The notes: generated from the letters alone by a model not told the origin. Counted from the stretch's first letter, positions 1 through 28,145 are shown. The stretch is DNA of 64,000 nt from Timema cristinae (GCA_039000515.1 JBCFYV010000024.1:39661035-39725034); one strand, 5' to 3'. Numbers and translations are program-made.

Positions 1-547
1 TTTAATGTAGAAACATGCCGTTTAACCCTATATGAGGATAAGTAGTTGAAATAATAAAAAAGTTATCAGTCATAATTTTCAACAAAACTTTATGTTCCCC
101 AATATCTTAATTTTTACCTCTTTTTTTTTGTGTGTAACTCCATTGTATAGTACTTTCTATGAGATGATTTAGTGTAACGTGTTTTCATTATTCAATACAA
201 GTATATATTTATTTAAATTTATCATTGAAATTATTTATAATCCTTTCATTTTAAGTACAAATACTTAAAAAACTAACGATATTATTAAGTACATAAAATA
301 CAGATTTAAAAAAATACTGAAGACACAATATGTGAAACTTTTTTTCTAGGATAAAATAATTTACTTGTACATATATGTGTACCCGTTTAAATATATATAT
401 CATTTAAAAAATTATAGGTAGGAATTTATTTTTGGATGGTTTGTTTATTGCACTAAAACTTTATATAGTGGTTTTCCTTTTTCTTGTGAGCTGTACATTT
501 TATTATAGATACGAGTAAACATATACAAATATAACAAATATTTTCAG

Positions 548-680
548 GTTCTGGCCATGGTGAAGAATTGTTTATAGTGTTCTGCAGTTCGTTTTATCCA
601 AACGATTACGAATCAGACTCTGAAGATGCTTTAGTACGAAATTATATCGCCAAGTTTTGGACTAATTTTGCTAAAACTGG
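548..680 (+). CDS. Gene 1 penultimate coding exon (His motif)
   Basis: Acceptor ttttcag ends at 547; donor gttagt starts at 681. The 133-bp length equals exon 9 of both paralogues. It encodes the GxxH motif with the charge-relay histidine (GSGHGEE), then NDYESDSEDALVRNYIAKFW. The exon starts after the first base of a glycine codon and ends after two bases of another. Confidence 0.9.
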
Positions 681-1701
681 GTTAGTATATTATATAAGAT
701 ATTATATTTCTTAGTCATCACTAGTTTAAAATTATTACATTTAGCGTGGAACGGTGATGTGTCTATATAATAAATAATTATTTTATCAAAAGTGTAGTAT
801 ATAATAAATTAAAATGACTGGTTAGTCATAATCCTCACTAATTTGTAATAAATGCAATATATTACAAATTAAGAGAATAATCTATCAAATTAACACACAA
901 CACAACCGTCACCATTTTTTTAAACAAGAAACCCCCAGTATCAGACTTATTAAAAAGTTTTAGACAAACTTATAACTGTATAGTTGTATAATATTCTACT
1001 AAATCAACCATCTGACATGGGTTTTGCCTCATAAATTCAATATTAAGTCATATTTTTGTTAGAATATACATAAAAAGGTTTGTCAACATGTAAAATCAAA
1101 TTAATTAATAAAGAGTTTTCGATAATATGTATTATTATGTATGCTTGTATTAGTAATAGTTGAGGTAACATTAGTAGTAGCACTCTATATTATTATTACT
1201 ACTATAAATTAGTCTTGTAACAATTACTTAGGTACGATTAAGCTCTCTAGAATTTTACTCGATGAAATATACTATTTTTCTCAACCTTGTATGTTTATGG
1301 TTCAAATACGCTTCTGTTATTCGAAATTATTTATAAATCAATACCCTATTTTAATGTATGACTGATATTTTGAATATATTTTATATTACTGAGATTAAAT
1401 ACATGGAATATCTTGTTTCACTTCCTCTTAGCTACCCTTCTCATCTCAATCCTTTATATTAAATAGTTAATATTCTAATACAACTACGTTATCACGAGAG
1501 ATATGAAGTTACTAACAAACAAACAATTGTATCTTACAGAAATCCAATAATCCCCGAAGAAGAGGTAAGTGGCCCGCAGTAACAAAGAAGGATCTATTTT
1601 ATCTGAAAATTTCCCCCAAGCTGGGTGTGCTCAAAGACTTTCGGAAGGAAAGAATGGACTTCCTAGATGACCTGTTTGACACTTATCATCAGACAGATTG
1701 A
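548..1701 (+). CDS. Esterase gene 1: 3' end of a carboxylesterase, frameshifted last exon
   Basis: Last two coding exons (548-680 and 1540-1701) of a carboxyl/choline-esterase whose earlier exons lie outside the window. The first visible exon carries the catalytic-histidine motif GSGHGEEL and the conserved tail KFWTNFAKTG. The last exon begins with NPIIPEEEV and ends with KDFRKERMDFLDDL and a TGA at 1699-1701. Splice phases (GG|A) and positions match exons 9 and 10 of the two complete genes downstream. Near 1565-1570 one base is missing (GTAAG where the paralogues predict GTAAAG), so the frame as written runs into a TAA at 1581-1583 while the homology continues in the next frame to 1701. Either a young pseudogene lesion or an assembly base error. 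A polyadenylation signal AATAAA lies at 1787-1792. The family assignment is firm; functionality is uncertain. Confidence 0.88.
1540..1701 (+). CDS. Gene 1 last coding exon, one base short
   Basis: Acceptor tcttacag ends at 1539. Homology to the C-terminus of the paralogues (KISPKLGVLKDFRKERMDFL) continues to the TGA at 1699-1701, but only after a -1 frame change near 1567. The broken spot, gaggtaagt, happens to look like a perfect splice donor, although no matching acceptor is needed to explain the exon. Confidence 0.82.
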   Translation, partial: KSNNPRRRGKWPAVTKKDLFYLKISPKLGVLKDFRKERMDFLDDLFDTYHQTD

Positions 1702-1786
1702 AAGGGACCTTATGAGTTAAATTTAATATAACATTGTAACCTTTAGAGTGTAGATATTTGTCTACTTTTATAAGTTGCAGGAATTA

Positions 1787-1792
1787 AATAAA
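1787..1792 (+). terminator. Polyadenylation signal of gene 1
   Basis: Canonical AATAAA 86 bp after the stop codon, directly followed by an A run. Placement fits the 3' end of gene 1. Confidence 0.55.
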
Positions 1793-1839
1793 AAAAGTTT
1801 TTAGTTCAGACGTATTATTTCAAAATAAAATATGTTTCC

Positions 1840-1840
1840 T

Positions 1841-1871
<31 letters not shown>

Positions 1872-1912
1872 TTGTTTGATGTGTTGATAGTTATATATAT
1901 ATATATATAATA
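1840..1912. repeat. (TG)n and (TA)n microsatellites
   Basis: A TG run at about 1847-1871 is followed 20 bp later by a TA run at about 1893-1910. Ordinary simple repeats downstream of gene 1. The rest of 1793-3150 is AT-rich intergenic DNA in which I see no gene; a fragment of the common SINE tail (gggtagtaagacgctgtg) occurs near 2628 and a run of 17 G near 2792. Confidence 0.8.
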
Positions 1913-3159
1913 TACACTCCTATATTTCTATGATATTTTCGTGTTGCCATAGGAATTACCTACTTGATATTAAAGTTTTTAAAATGGCTACTATTTCTTC
2001 TCTCACATATTCATATGCCATTCTATTATTTAGCTGTCACTTTTGACGAAATACGTCAATTGTTACAAATTTAAAATAAATAAGGGCATTTTGTCAATGT
2101 TTCCAAATATATTTTTAGAATCCTTTAAATTAGTATTATATGGTGACCCGATTGTTTGGAATATAAATGTTGTGTTATACTTGAAAATAATTATATGGGA
2201 GGGTAGTTTGGAATGACGTCCAGGGCTTCCCCGAGCCATTGAGTTAAAACGAATTTGGACTTAACTACTGTACTTAGCTTATAGACCGAGCAGGTAGTAA
2301 AATGCTGTTCTAACAAATTCCTCTATTTATCATGATTTACAGAAAACGAAATATATGGATTTTTTGTTCTAAACAAATCTAATTTATTGTGGTAGTAATA
2401 TTAATTATTTAAGTAATATCGGTAGTAATGGGCTTTTAACAGCTAACTTTGTAAAGAAATGTTTATTATTTTAAAACGTTGAAAAGAAAAATATTTGTTT
2501 AATATTGAGGTCTATAATTTTATACAGCTCCTTCCTTCCACATCTCTAAATCCGGCCCTGATTAGATGCAAATGTTGAGGAAGAGGTTCTACTCCATAGT
2601 TGTAATTATTAAAGGTGTATACCTTGGATGGGTAGTAAGACGCTGTGTAAGAAATCATTTATTTACAAAAATACAGTGGTTTTTTGAATGGGCCTACATT
2701 GAAAACCTTGGTCAAACCCGACCCAAACCTAGTTCTTTCGACTCGGGAGCCATGCGCGCTGGCAATTGAACCAACGCTCCCGGAGAGGGGTGGGGGGGGG
2801 GGGGGGGAATGTCGAAGCACGACCAAGGTCAAACGTGTTTACTGGCTTGTGACGTCATAGTCCTCGCTGTCCGTGATTTAAAAGTCATTACGATCAGTTC
2901 AGTATGTAACCTCGTCGACGAGTTGTGTTTCGTGGTTCGACAGCGAGTAATTCGTTAAATAATTAAAACCGTTTTCAGTATTTCTCTCTTCTCCGTCAAT
3001 CCGATTGGTAAAAGGAACCACTACAGCAGTGGTGAATCATTTTTCTGTAAACTTGTTTGTCGTTGTGGATAGATTTGACTCCTAGAGGACATTTGTTGAA
3101 GAAAAAACATTTTAATATCGTAAGAACACGGAAAAAAACCCATTGATTAAGCTCTAAGG

Positions 3160-3624
3160 TAGGGGTCGGAAATCTTTTAGTAGTGTTGTCCGAAGTAATA
3201 TTGCAAAGTTGCTCAGCGTACCAACAACCTAAGCTCGCCCAAATCGTTTATATTTTCATAATAGTTAACTAGTACAACTCTTAAAATCAATTTAAAATGT
3301 ATCTTGTAAAATGTAAATGTAACAACATGTTTCTAAATCGAATACATTAAATAACCATTGTTTCTTTAGTATTTGATATTTTAATAATACAAAAGTTATA
3401 AATATGTTTTGCAAAATTTAAGTTCTGAAGACATTTTTTTGAAATTTTGAAACAAGATAATTCATTATTGAAACATAAAACACGTCATTAAAATTATTAC
3501 TCACCTAAATGGTTTTAATTAAAAATAAAGGTTTTATATTATGTTTATTGAAATCGCTCAGCGTGCCAATGAAAATTGTTCCACGTGCCACTCTTGACGC
3601 GCTGCCGTAGGTTTCTAACCCCTG
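3160..3624. mobile_element. hAT-type MITE
   Basis: The left end aggggtcggaaatct and the right end (reverse complement caggggttagaaacct) are imperfect terminal inverted repeats of the hAT type. Flanking 8-mers ctctaagg (3152-3159) and ttctaagc (3625-3632) match at 6 of 8 positions, as expected for an aged 8-bp target-site duplication. 465 bp, no coding capacity. Non-autonomous. Confidence 0.65.
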
Positions 3625-3885
3625 TTCTAAGCCGTCACACTCGCGATAGACTAGAATTCTGTTTACGGGGAGATGAGGGTTCTAATCAGAGGTTTACTGA
3701 CTAGTTCCAAGTTGAGGCCCGTGAGTACAATAAACATTAAGGCCCTTATCTTTCATTCATATAAATAAATATCACTGAAGCTGTTTTAGTGTAAGCTCTG
3801 TAGTGAGTCGAAGTCTTTTGATATTTATTATTTTATTAGTAAATTTAATCCCGGGTCTTAAGAGTCATTAAGCTATATTATACCC

Positions 3886-4130
3886 GCTTCGGCCACTGCG
3901 TGTTCTAACGCGCTACTCTCACATTAGACTACTGTCTTTGACAAGGAGATAGAGGTTCGAATCTCAGTCGGATGTACTGAGGAGTTTTTTTTTTCTTTCA
4001 AAATGATATTCTACGCAAATTTAGGTACATCTCTTATCAATATAACCTCAATAAACCCTAAAACCATTAGCGTAATTAGAACATAAGCGTATAAACCGAA
4101 CAGGTAGTAAGACGCGGTGCTAAAAACAAA
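3886..4130 (+). mobile_element. SINE-A copy (tRNA-derived)
   Basis: Begins acccgcttcgg, with a pol III A-box-like segment (gcgtgttctaacgcg) and B-box-like ggttcgaatctc, then a body, and ends in the tail ccgaacaggtagtaagacgcggtgcta plus A-rich DNA. Same family as the better-preserved copy at 30287. Confidence 0.75.
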
Positions 4131-4294
4131 TAAATAAATAAGAGCTGTGTCATCATTGATTACGTCGCTATTTAGTCCACTTAAAACAGCTTATTACTTT
4201 ATACTAACGGTAGAAAAATTGTTTTTAAATCCTTAGACAGTAGCTGAGGGTCTAATTTTGAATATATAACTTTGTGAAATGATCAAGACTATAG

Positions 4295-4600
4295 CCGGAG
4301 GGAAGGGGTTGGGGGTTCGACCCCCCGCCACCCACCCACCCGAAATTTTATGAACAAAATATATATTAGGCCGTATTTATGGTTCAAACAATATCAAAAT
4401 TAAGATACAAGTATAAATCAGGGGGCTGTGTTACCATAAAAAAAATATTCAGATAGATTCTAGAGGTGTCTAATATTTAGAAATTTTCCTAGCCTACGGC
4501 AGTTATGGGGTTGTGTTGCCATAAAAAAAAAACTTCAGATAGCTTATAGAACTGTTTATCATTCAGAATTTTTTCTAACTTCTGGAAATTGGGGGATGTG
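4295..4600. repeat. Diverged ~85-bp direct duplication
   Basis: Two related stretches (about 4421-4505 and 4505-4590) share a core reading gtgttRccataaaaaaaa followed by ttcagatag. No gene is seen from 4131 to 5300. Confidence 0.45.
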
Positions 4601-5314
4601 CCCACCAACTCCCCCCTTCCACCCCACAACCCTGAAATTATTGACTGGCTACGGCCTTGGGAATGATCCCCCACCCACAATATTTGTGTAAGATAAAAAG
4701 CTACAAAAGTACTGAACAAATGCTGGGATTTGACTCCTGACTAGTCACCAAAAACGAAACTATTTGAGCTAGTACTGTACATTTAGAGCTCATGCCCCCA
4801 GTAGGTCTATGGATAGATAATAATAATCATTGTTTGACCCCCTAAGAGAGTGTTAATATTTCAAGTCGCCCTTTCCACGTTCTTACAGTATTTGTTTATT
4901 TGAGGTATTCAGCGTGCACTTTCTGAACTGACTTTTATCAGAAAAAAAACGTATAAATTAACTTAAATCAGACACAACCAGAGTTGTGGAGTCGGTACGC
5001 CAATCCTTCGACTCCTAATCCTTCATAAATGGCTTAAGTTATTAATTAAGTTTAGTAATAACACATTTACTGTGGTAAAATGCTTCAATACAGATGACTC
5101 CATGGAACGTTATTTGACATTTGAATGTATATTTAAATAAATTTGGCAATCTAAATTACAAATTTTTGTCCTACATAATAAAAAAAAGTGTAAAATGTTG
5201 TTATAATATTATAAGTTTTTATTTTGAAGCCGGAATCGGTACATTTTTACCGACTCTGACTCCACCTAGAATTGCTTCCAACTTCACAGCTCTGAATATA
5301 CTACCCCCCCTTTC

Positions 5315-5455
5315 CCAGCCGTTAATTCATCATTTTAAAGGGAGAAACCCAAATTTCACTAATGATTAAAAAATTAGTCACATTTGGAGTCGAACCCGGG
5401 ATCGTTAGTTTAATAGGCAAACACGCTAACGGCTGAGCTAAGGTATCGGGTGATT
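5315..5455 (-). mobile_element. SINE-C fragment (tRNA-derived)
   Basis: On the minus strand it starts with a tRNA-like head (taccttagctcagccgttag, B box gggttcgactcc) and continues into caccaatgat-type body sequence shared with copies at 15719, 16733 and 38985. Truncated at its 3' end. Confidence 0.6.
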
Positions 5456-5781
5456 TTAATCTAGTTCCATTCCTAACGTGCCAAATACACAATTGGTGTT
5501 GGTGAACATAAGAAAATATTTTTTTTAGCCTAAAAAAAGACGCGAAGAAATTTCCATCGTGAGTATTTGTTTTGATAATTTTTCATAAATTAAATTAAGG
5601 ACATACTTAGACGATAAAAAAAATTGAAACCACATTAAAGCATTTTATCTAACAAATTAATCTATGAATAATTCTTTTAATAAATGGAAATAGAATTAAT
5701 AATGAAGAAGATATCAGTCTTGAACTTTGATTAATTTTTATCGTTTTTCAAGATAAAACCAAATGTAATAGAAACACAGTT

Positions 5782-21534
<15,753 letters not shown>

Positions 21535-21623
21535 AATACAACATTAAATGTAATATAAAATATTAAAAACTACTTAGTGAATATTTTATTTGTATTATTT
21601 ATGTGCTGTTCCTTTTATCTGAT

Positions 21624-21629
21624 AATAAA
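21624..21629 (+). terminator. Polyadenylation signal of gene 2
   Basis: AATAAA 90 bp after the stop codon. Confidence 0.55.
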
Positions 21630-21693
21630 ACTAAGGGCTTAACCTAATATCTTTCAAGAATAAGATTTGGTCATATACTGTAAGGAAAATACC

Positions 21694-21930
21694 CACATCG
21701 GTGGACACGTGGACTAATTGTAGGGTTCATCTCTTAATGTCTTATGATGATGGGGAAGGTCAGGGATTGAATACTGACCATGTGTACCAAGGTAGTTTTT
21801 TCCTGAATGGTTTCTCAATATCCTTCTATGCAAATGTGGGCATATTTCTTATTAATTTTCTTCATTTCTACCAAATAGAGTAGTTAAATATTTATAGCTG
21901 CAATGGCTAGTAAAATGCATTGGGGAAAAA
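21694..21930 (+). mobile_element. SINE-A copy, diverged
   Basis: Head acccacatcggtggacacg, cagggattgaatac box, ctatgcaaatgtgggca body and a decayed tail (ggctagtaaaatgcattgg). Immediately downstream of gene 2. Confidence 0.55.
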
Positions 21931-21989
21931 ATAGGGAAAGGATCAATATCATAATCGTTTATGTTATGTTCACTTAAATAACTTCTAAA

Positions 21990-23190
21990 ATAATAAGGAA
22001 TATGACCAATATGATGATCGTGTATGTGTTTGCCTACTTTAATAAGTTTTGAAATAATACGGAATAAGACCAATATGATGATCGTGTATGTGTTTGTCTA
22101 CTTTAATAAGTTTTGAAATAATACGGAATAAACTAATATGATGATTGTGTATGTGTTTGTCTACTTTAATAAGTTTTGAAATAATATGGAATAAGATCAA
22201 TATGATGATCGTGTATGTGTTTGTCTACTTTAATAAGTTTTGAAATAATACGGAATAAACTAATATGATGATTGTGTATGTGTTTTTCTACTTTAATAAG
22301 TTTTGAAATAATATGGAATAAGATCAATATGATGATCGTGTATGTGTTTGTCTACTTTAATAAGTTTTGAAATAATATGGAATAAGATCAATATGATGAT
22401 CGTGCATGTATTTGTCTACTTTAATAAGTTTTGAAATAATACGGAATAAAACTAATATGATGATTGTGTATGTGTTTTTCTACTTTAATAAGTTTTGAAA
22501 TAATATTGAATAAGATCAATATGATGATCGTGCATGTATTTGTCTACTTTAATAAGTTTTGAAAAAATACGGAATAAGACCAATATGATGATCGTGTATG
22601 TGTTTGTCTACTTTAATAAGTTTTGAAATAATTTTGAATAAGATCAATATGATGATCGTGCATGTATTTGTCTACTTTAATAAGTTTTGAAATAATATGG
22701 AATAAGATCAATATGATGATCGTGCATGTATTTGTCTACTTTAATAAGTTTTGAAATAATACGGAATAAAACTAATATGATGATTGTGTATGTGTTTTTC
22801 TACTTTAATAAGTTTTGAAATAATATTGAATAAGATCAATATGATGATCGTGTATGTGTTTGTCTACTTTAATAAGTTTTGAAATAATACGGAATAAGAC
22901 CAATATGATGATCGTGTATGTGTTTGTCTACTTTAATAAGTTTTGAAATAATATTGAATAAGATCAATATGATGATCGTGCATGTATTTGTCTACTTTAA
23001 TAAGTTTTGAAAAAATACGGAATAAGACCAATATGATGATCGTGTATGTGTTTGCCTACTTTAATAAGTTTTGAAATAATACGGAATAAGACCAATATGA
23101 CGATCGTGTATGTGTTTGTCTACTTTAATAAGTTTTGAAATAATACGGAATAAGACCAATATGATGATCGTGCATGTGTGTCTTCACTTA
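21990..23190. repeat. 64-bp satellite array, about 18 copies
   Basis: The block ctactttaataagttttgaa recurs 18 times at a mean spacing of 63.7 bp between about 22036 and 23143; edge copies decay on both sides. Units fall into a few sequence types (acggaataagacc, atggaataagatc, acggaataaact, attgaataagatc) that partly alternate, suggesting dimeric or larger amplification steps. No open frame spans it. Confidence 0.95.
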
Positions 23191-25260
23191 AATAACTGAG
23201 AAGAGACCATTGGTTAGACCTAGACGCAGATTGGGAGGATAACATTAGAATGAACTTGAGAGAAATAGGTTTTAAGGCCCTGCCTACCCATAAATGCACG
23301 GTTCTAAACAAAAGAATTTAGAACAAAATATATTTAATAATTCAACCTTGTTGTTTTTTATTTATTTTAGTAACATATCTGGGCATCTTTCATAATTCTT
23401 ATGGAATTTTCAAACCATGCTAAAAATAGTTATTGAAATAATTTCATTAAAATGTTTCCATTTCAATGCATTTTAAATGGGATAACAAAAATTATTAATG
23501 GATTTATTTATTTTCTTTGTACAATTAAGCTAGAGTGTTTGTTTATAACATTCTATTTAATGAATAATTTCTTTTTCTTTTTAGACATATTTTTTAATTT
23601 GGGTTAGCTTCAATAATCACGATGATATTGAGCTCTAATGACTCCCAAGTCGACACTCTAGTCAAAATACATGGTTTTAAATACAACTTTTCCTTCTGCA
23701 ACTAGTTGTCTTAGCTGATAATAGGTGCCGTTAGTATGATCATTACCCATTTACAAGCTAGTATCATTTTGCAAGCGTTGGCTAACCTGCTGTATCGGAA
23801 TGCAGGCGGCAATGGAGGGTTAAACTAATCTATGTGACCTTCTTGAGTCAAAGAAACATGAATACCATGTACGTTAGGATAAGAAGGGCCAATGTCCAAT
23901 TATGAAAATTTGCGTAATTAAATATAAACAATTAAACATCTTAATATATTCAGTAACTAAAATACTCACAAAGTCTTCCTGCTGTGTGAATAAATATAGT
24001 TGGTCCCTACTTACTTCAATGAGAGTATTACTCTAGTGATACATTATTTTCAAAGAAAAAACCACACGCTTCTCCATATACAAAGTTTTATGACATTAGC
24101 CCTTATTTAACTGAGGCAGTAAAACATGTAAAATTCTTCACTCTTATCTTATATTCTTTCTTGAGTTTTCTCATTCTTTAGCACTACACGTTGTAATAAT
24201 AAGTGTTAATATTTAAAGTAAATGAAAACTACTGTAAATTGAATTTTTAATCCACTATTATAATAAATGAAAATAAACATTTCCTGCTCATATCAAACAT
24301 AGTTATTTTAAATAAAGTTTGGTCTAAATGTAATTTGGAGACGTTCTCAGTATAATTTTATATACTAGTTTTTATTTTACTGTCTAGGATTTGACTCTCA
24401 TTGGACTTTGGAATAAGTTATTTTTCAAAATGTTAATGAACGAAGTTTTTGGTAGTCAAGATGTGAAAATGTTAATTTTATTTTATTAGCGTGTTAAATG
24501 TGATTACTTTTAATTTGAACCTGTTGCATTCTCGCAGTTTGTGCGCTCGTTTTGGAAGAAATGTATCGAATCCCGAACAATAAGTACCCACGGTGATTAC
24601 TTTTTATATAATTAACAATATGTGACCTTTTTGCTTTCGAACAAAATCCAATGGATTGTATAAATTTTGAGGTGGAGAAGTATTTACAAAATATTATTTT
24701 ATATCCTTGTGAATAACAAGTATGTTAAGAAAGGGCGCACAAAGAAAATCAAAGATATAATTGATTATTTAACTTCTTGTAGTAAAGGGTAAGTTTTTTT
24801 TAATGGTATGCATATTACTGGCGCTTAGGCTATCTGTATCTACTAATTTAAGTACAATGGATGAGCAGCGATACTATTTTATTCACTGTAGAAATAATAT
24901 CAAAATTAAGATACAAATAAATACTTCTATATAACAATGCAGCGATTATTCTGATATTTCAAGTACTTTTTTTTTTAAGAAAAGCTCTTAGCTGAAAGTA
25001 AATGTTACTAACACTCTGTAACGCACTTATTGTATGTTCAAAATCTCTTGTGCCTTGGCCGAGTTCGTATCACACTAGTACTAAGTAATTTCAACCTAAC
25101 AGGGAATCGAACTAGTCAAGTTATTGAGCTGATTAATTTACGCACTCAGTGTTCAGTCATAGCACTTTAGCAATATTGACCACGACATGAAGCCGATGAT
25201 AAGTAAATATATATTTAAAACCATTAAAATTAATGAACTTTTGTGTTCCCTATGCCATAA
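23190..25260. other. AT-rich intergenic stretch, nothing recognised
   Basis: No long open frame, no splice-like exon homology to the esterases and no clear repeat that I can see. A (AGTA)n run follows at 25261-25288. Confidence 0.5.
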
Positions 25261-25294
25261 AGTAAGTAAGTAAGTAAGTAAGTAAGTATTTGAT

Positions 25295-25640
25295 ACCCGA
25301 CCGCCTCTGTTGTATATTGGTCAGATTTACTGGCTTCAGATACTGAAGTCCCATGTTCGATCCCCAGTGCCCCTAATTCTGTCTGTGAAGCAGTGGGTCT
25401 GAAACGGAACCAAAATCAACCTCGTGAGGACAAATGAGGAGATAATTGAATGAATAAGTAGCGCTTCAGTCTAGAAAACTGAGATAGAAGTCTGGAGGGC
25501 TCGTTGTGCTAACCACATGGCACCCTCAGCTTGAAAATGTTGGCACTATCTTTGCCAACATACGGCAGCCTCTCGATTGGTATAGCCTGCTTGCAGGCTG
25601 ACACCATGGAGATATTACTCAAGTTAAACTCTACCAATAG
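25295..25640 (+). mobile_element. Possible SINE with tRNA-like head
   Basis: acccgaccgcctctgttg, then a tggtcagatt A-box-like segment and gttcgatccccag B box (25352-25364), followed by a body with ggacaaatgaggagataatt. A single copy in the window, so assignment is tentative. Confidence 0.4.
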
Positions 25641-25735
25641 GATAAAAAATTATTCCCAAAAATATTTATTTCTGGAAAATTGTGTAAATCCTATAGATGT
25701 TTGAAAACTGTAAACACCGTATTAAATAACAGATA

Positions 25736-25987
25736 CCCACTTCAGTGGCTGAGTGGTCTAAGGTGTCACTAGTGTTAAATGGGCCTGCTGATTGCGGAGC
25801 ACTTGGGGTGCAAATCCTGGTCGAGTCTATTGAGGGTAGTTTTTCCTAAATTGTTTCCCCATCTTCCAAAATAAAAATGCTGGTAGATAACCTCTCAAAT
25901 GCTTCTTTCCTCATTACCACCCAATTAGATTATCATATATGCGTATAACATGAACAGGTAGTATGACGTGGTGATATCAGTAATAAA
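25736..25987 (+). mobile_element. SINE-A with target duplication
   Basis: Follows aataacagata (25725-25735), which recurs exactly at 25988-25998: an 11-bp duplication. Head cccacttcagtggctgag, tail catgaacaggtagtatgacg. The body is more diverged than the duplication suggests. Confidence 0.75.
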
Positions 25988-26337
25988 AATAACAGATATA
26001 TTTATTGTCAAAATTGTTATAGTCTTCGAAATGAAACTGCTTTTAAAATATGTTATTGCCTCCTTAGCCTTTAAATTTTAAAAATTAGCCAAAGCACAGT
26101 GGCCAAATTTAGCACATTAAATTTTAGTTATTTTTTATTTTACCTGCTTACTAATAAACTCAAATAAATGGTACGACAAAATCGTAAGCTACATACTCAC
26201 TCATAAAGGTTATTTATTATAGTTAGTGACAAAATCTTCAAAAATAAGTTCTCTAATTTTACCTTAAATAAATTTTTCTCTGATAAATAAGTGTACATTA
26301 TTATTTATCACTACCCTCACCAGATATTGATTTGAAA

Positions 26338-27022
26338 AAATTTCAATAGTGGTACAACAGCATTAACCTGGAGTCACGTGACACTTTGATATGCTAATTA
26401 CTCAAAATGGGTACGGGTACAAAACTTTCTCTTTGTGGTACAAAACGGTACAGAACTAGTACAAAACTTTGGCATAAAAAAGTTCAAAAGTGGTACAACA
26501 GCATTAACCTGGAGACACCACTTTGATATGCTAATTACTCAAAATGGGTACGGGTACAAAACTTATTTGTGTTACAAAACGGTACAAAACTATTACAAAA
26601 CTTTGGCATCAAAAAAAGTTCAAAATCAAAAGGGTACAACCGCATTTACCTGGAGTACGTGGAGTACTCACTTTGATATGCTAATTACTCAAAACGGGTA
26701 CGGGTACAATACTTTTTCTTTCTGGTACAAAACGGTACAAAATTAGTACAAAACTTTGGCATCAAAAAAGTTCAAAATTAAAAAGTAGTAAAACAGCATT
26801 AACCTTGAGTCACCACTTTGATATGCTAATTACTCAAAATGGGTACGGATACAAAACTTTGGCATCAAAAAAAGTTCAAAATTCAAAAGTGGTACAACTG
26901 CATTAACCTAGAGTCACCACTTTGATATGCTAATTACTCAAAACGGGTACGGGTACAAAATGGTACAAAACTAGTACTAAACTTTGGCATCAAAAGGTTC
27001 TAAATTCAAAAGTGGTACTACA
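26338..27022. repeat. ~140-bp tandem repeat, five copies
   Basis: gatatgctaattactcaaaa recurs at about 26388, 26525, 26675, 26820 and 26924 (spacings about 137, 150, 145 and 104). Units also carry gtggtacaacagcattaacc and gtacaaaactttggcatc. Open frames inside are by-products of the repeat. Confidence 0.9.
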
Positions 27023-27349
27023 GGTTAGTGGACGTCTAGCTGACTGGAATGAATAAGCTAATTTTTCTGCTCGAGAGTGTGATTGTATCTTGACGTTATG
27101 TCTCCCCACGTTTAGTCAAACTTGGTCGCCTACACACTTTACGGTCCGGCACTACACTTCTTATCTCTCTCAATTCTTGGAAAAAAGTTTGCTTGCTGCC
27201 TTACTGATTACCGGTCGTGGTCTCCGGTCTCCCAATTGTTTAAACAAACCAGTAGTTCTGCCAACCTGATGGCTGGAATCCACCAGTTTGTATAACGTTA
27301 GCAACGCCATCTATTTTAGAGCTGAAAGCTCAATACGCCGCCAGGGAGG

Positions 27350-27790
27350 GTAGGCAGGGCCTTAATGAGGTGGACTGGATAGAACTTGTACAAGATAGGG
27401 ATAGGATTGTAATGAGTTGGACTGGATAGAATTAGATCAAGATAGGTATAGGGCGTAATGAGGTGAACTGGATAGAACTAACTCAAGAGATGAATAAGGT
27501 GTAGGGGAATGCCAGGCCTTCACCGTGGTTCGGATTCCACGTTAAACTGTAGGTCCTCCATTTCATCTCACAATCCCCCTACCATTACACATTAGCGTAA
27601 GTGCGTATAACCCGAACGGGTAGTAAGACGTGGTGCTAATAATAATAATAATAAGGTGTAATGAGGTGGACTGGATGGAACTAGCTCAAGATAGGTATAT
27701 AGTGTAGTGAGGTGGACTGTATATAGCTAGCTCAAGATGGGGATAGGGTGTAGTGAGGTGGACTGGATAGAATTATCTCAAGAAATGTGT
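27350..27790. repeat. ~48-bp tandem repeat split by a SINE
   Basis: About seven degenerate copies of a unit with aggtggactggatagaac and ctcaagataggtatagggtg, interrupted by the headless SINE-B at 27504-27650. Confidence 0.8.
27504..27650 (+). mobile_element. Headless SINE-B with target duplication
   Basis: Begins ggggaatgccaggcc, the same start as the headless copy at 8566, and ends in (ATA)n. Flanked by ataaggtgta at 27494-27503 and 27651-27660; the leading ata is ambiguous with the tail, so the duplication is 7-10 bp. Confidence 0.85.
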
Positions 27791-28145
27791 AGGGTTCCTG
27801 GTGCCAGAGTAAGTAAAAGGTTGGGGTTAGCGTAAGGTTCCAGACATCACATAACAAGATACACATTTCAAGGCAGTATCTTTTGTTGCACTACCCTATG
27901 AATATCATATATTTTATTTTGCAAAAAAAAACTTATTGAAGGCTAAAACCTGATGTAGCCTACTTTTTTTAGTGGTAGTGAGGGCGGGGTAATGTGTGCG
28001 GCATACGGTGGCTCATGGTCCTGTGTGGGAAAAGGTAAGACATTTTCTTGACCTTTTGAAGCAATATTTCTCTATAATTAGCTTTCAAATAAGATGCGAT
28101 ACAAAACACAAAAATATAAATCTTAACAAAAGGTAAATGTTTATC

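Noticed and set aside
1565..1573. gaggtaagt in gene 1 as a real splice donor creating an extra exon
   Set aside because: Homology to the C-terminus continues directly after it in the next frame, so a lost base explains the site better.
21990..23190. Regular 64-bp repeats as a CRISPR-like array
   Set aside because: The whole unit repeats with no unique spacers, and the genome is eukaryotic.
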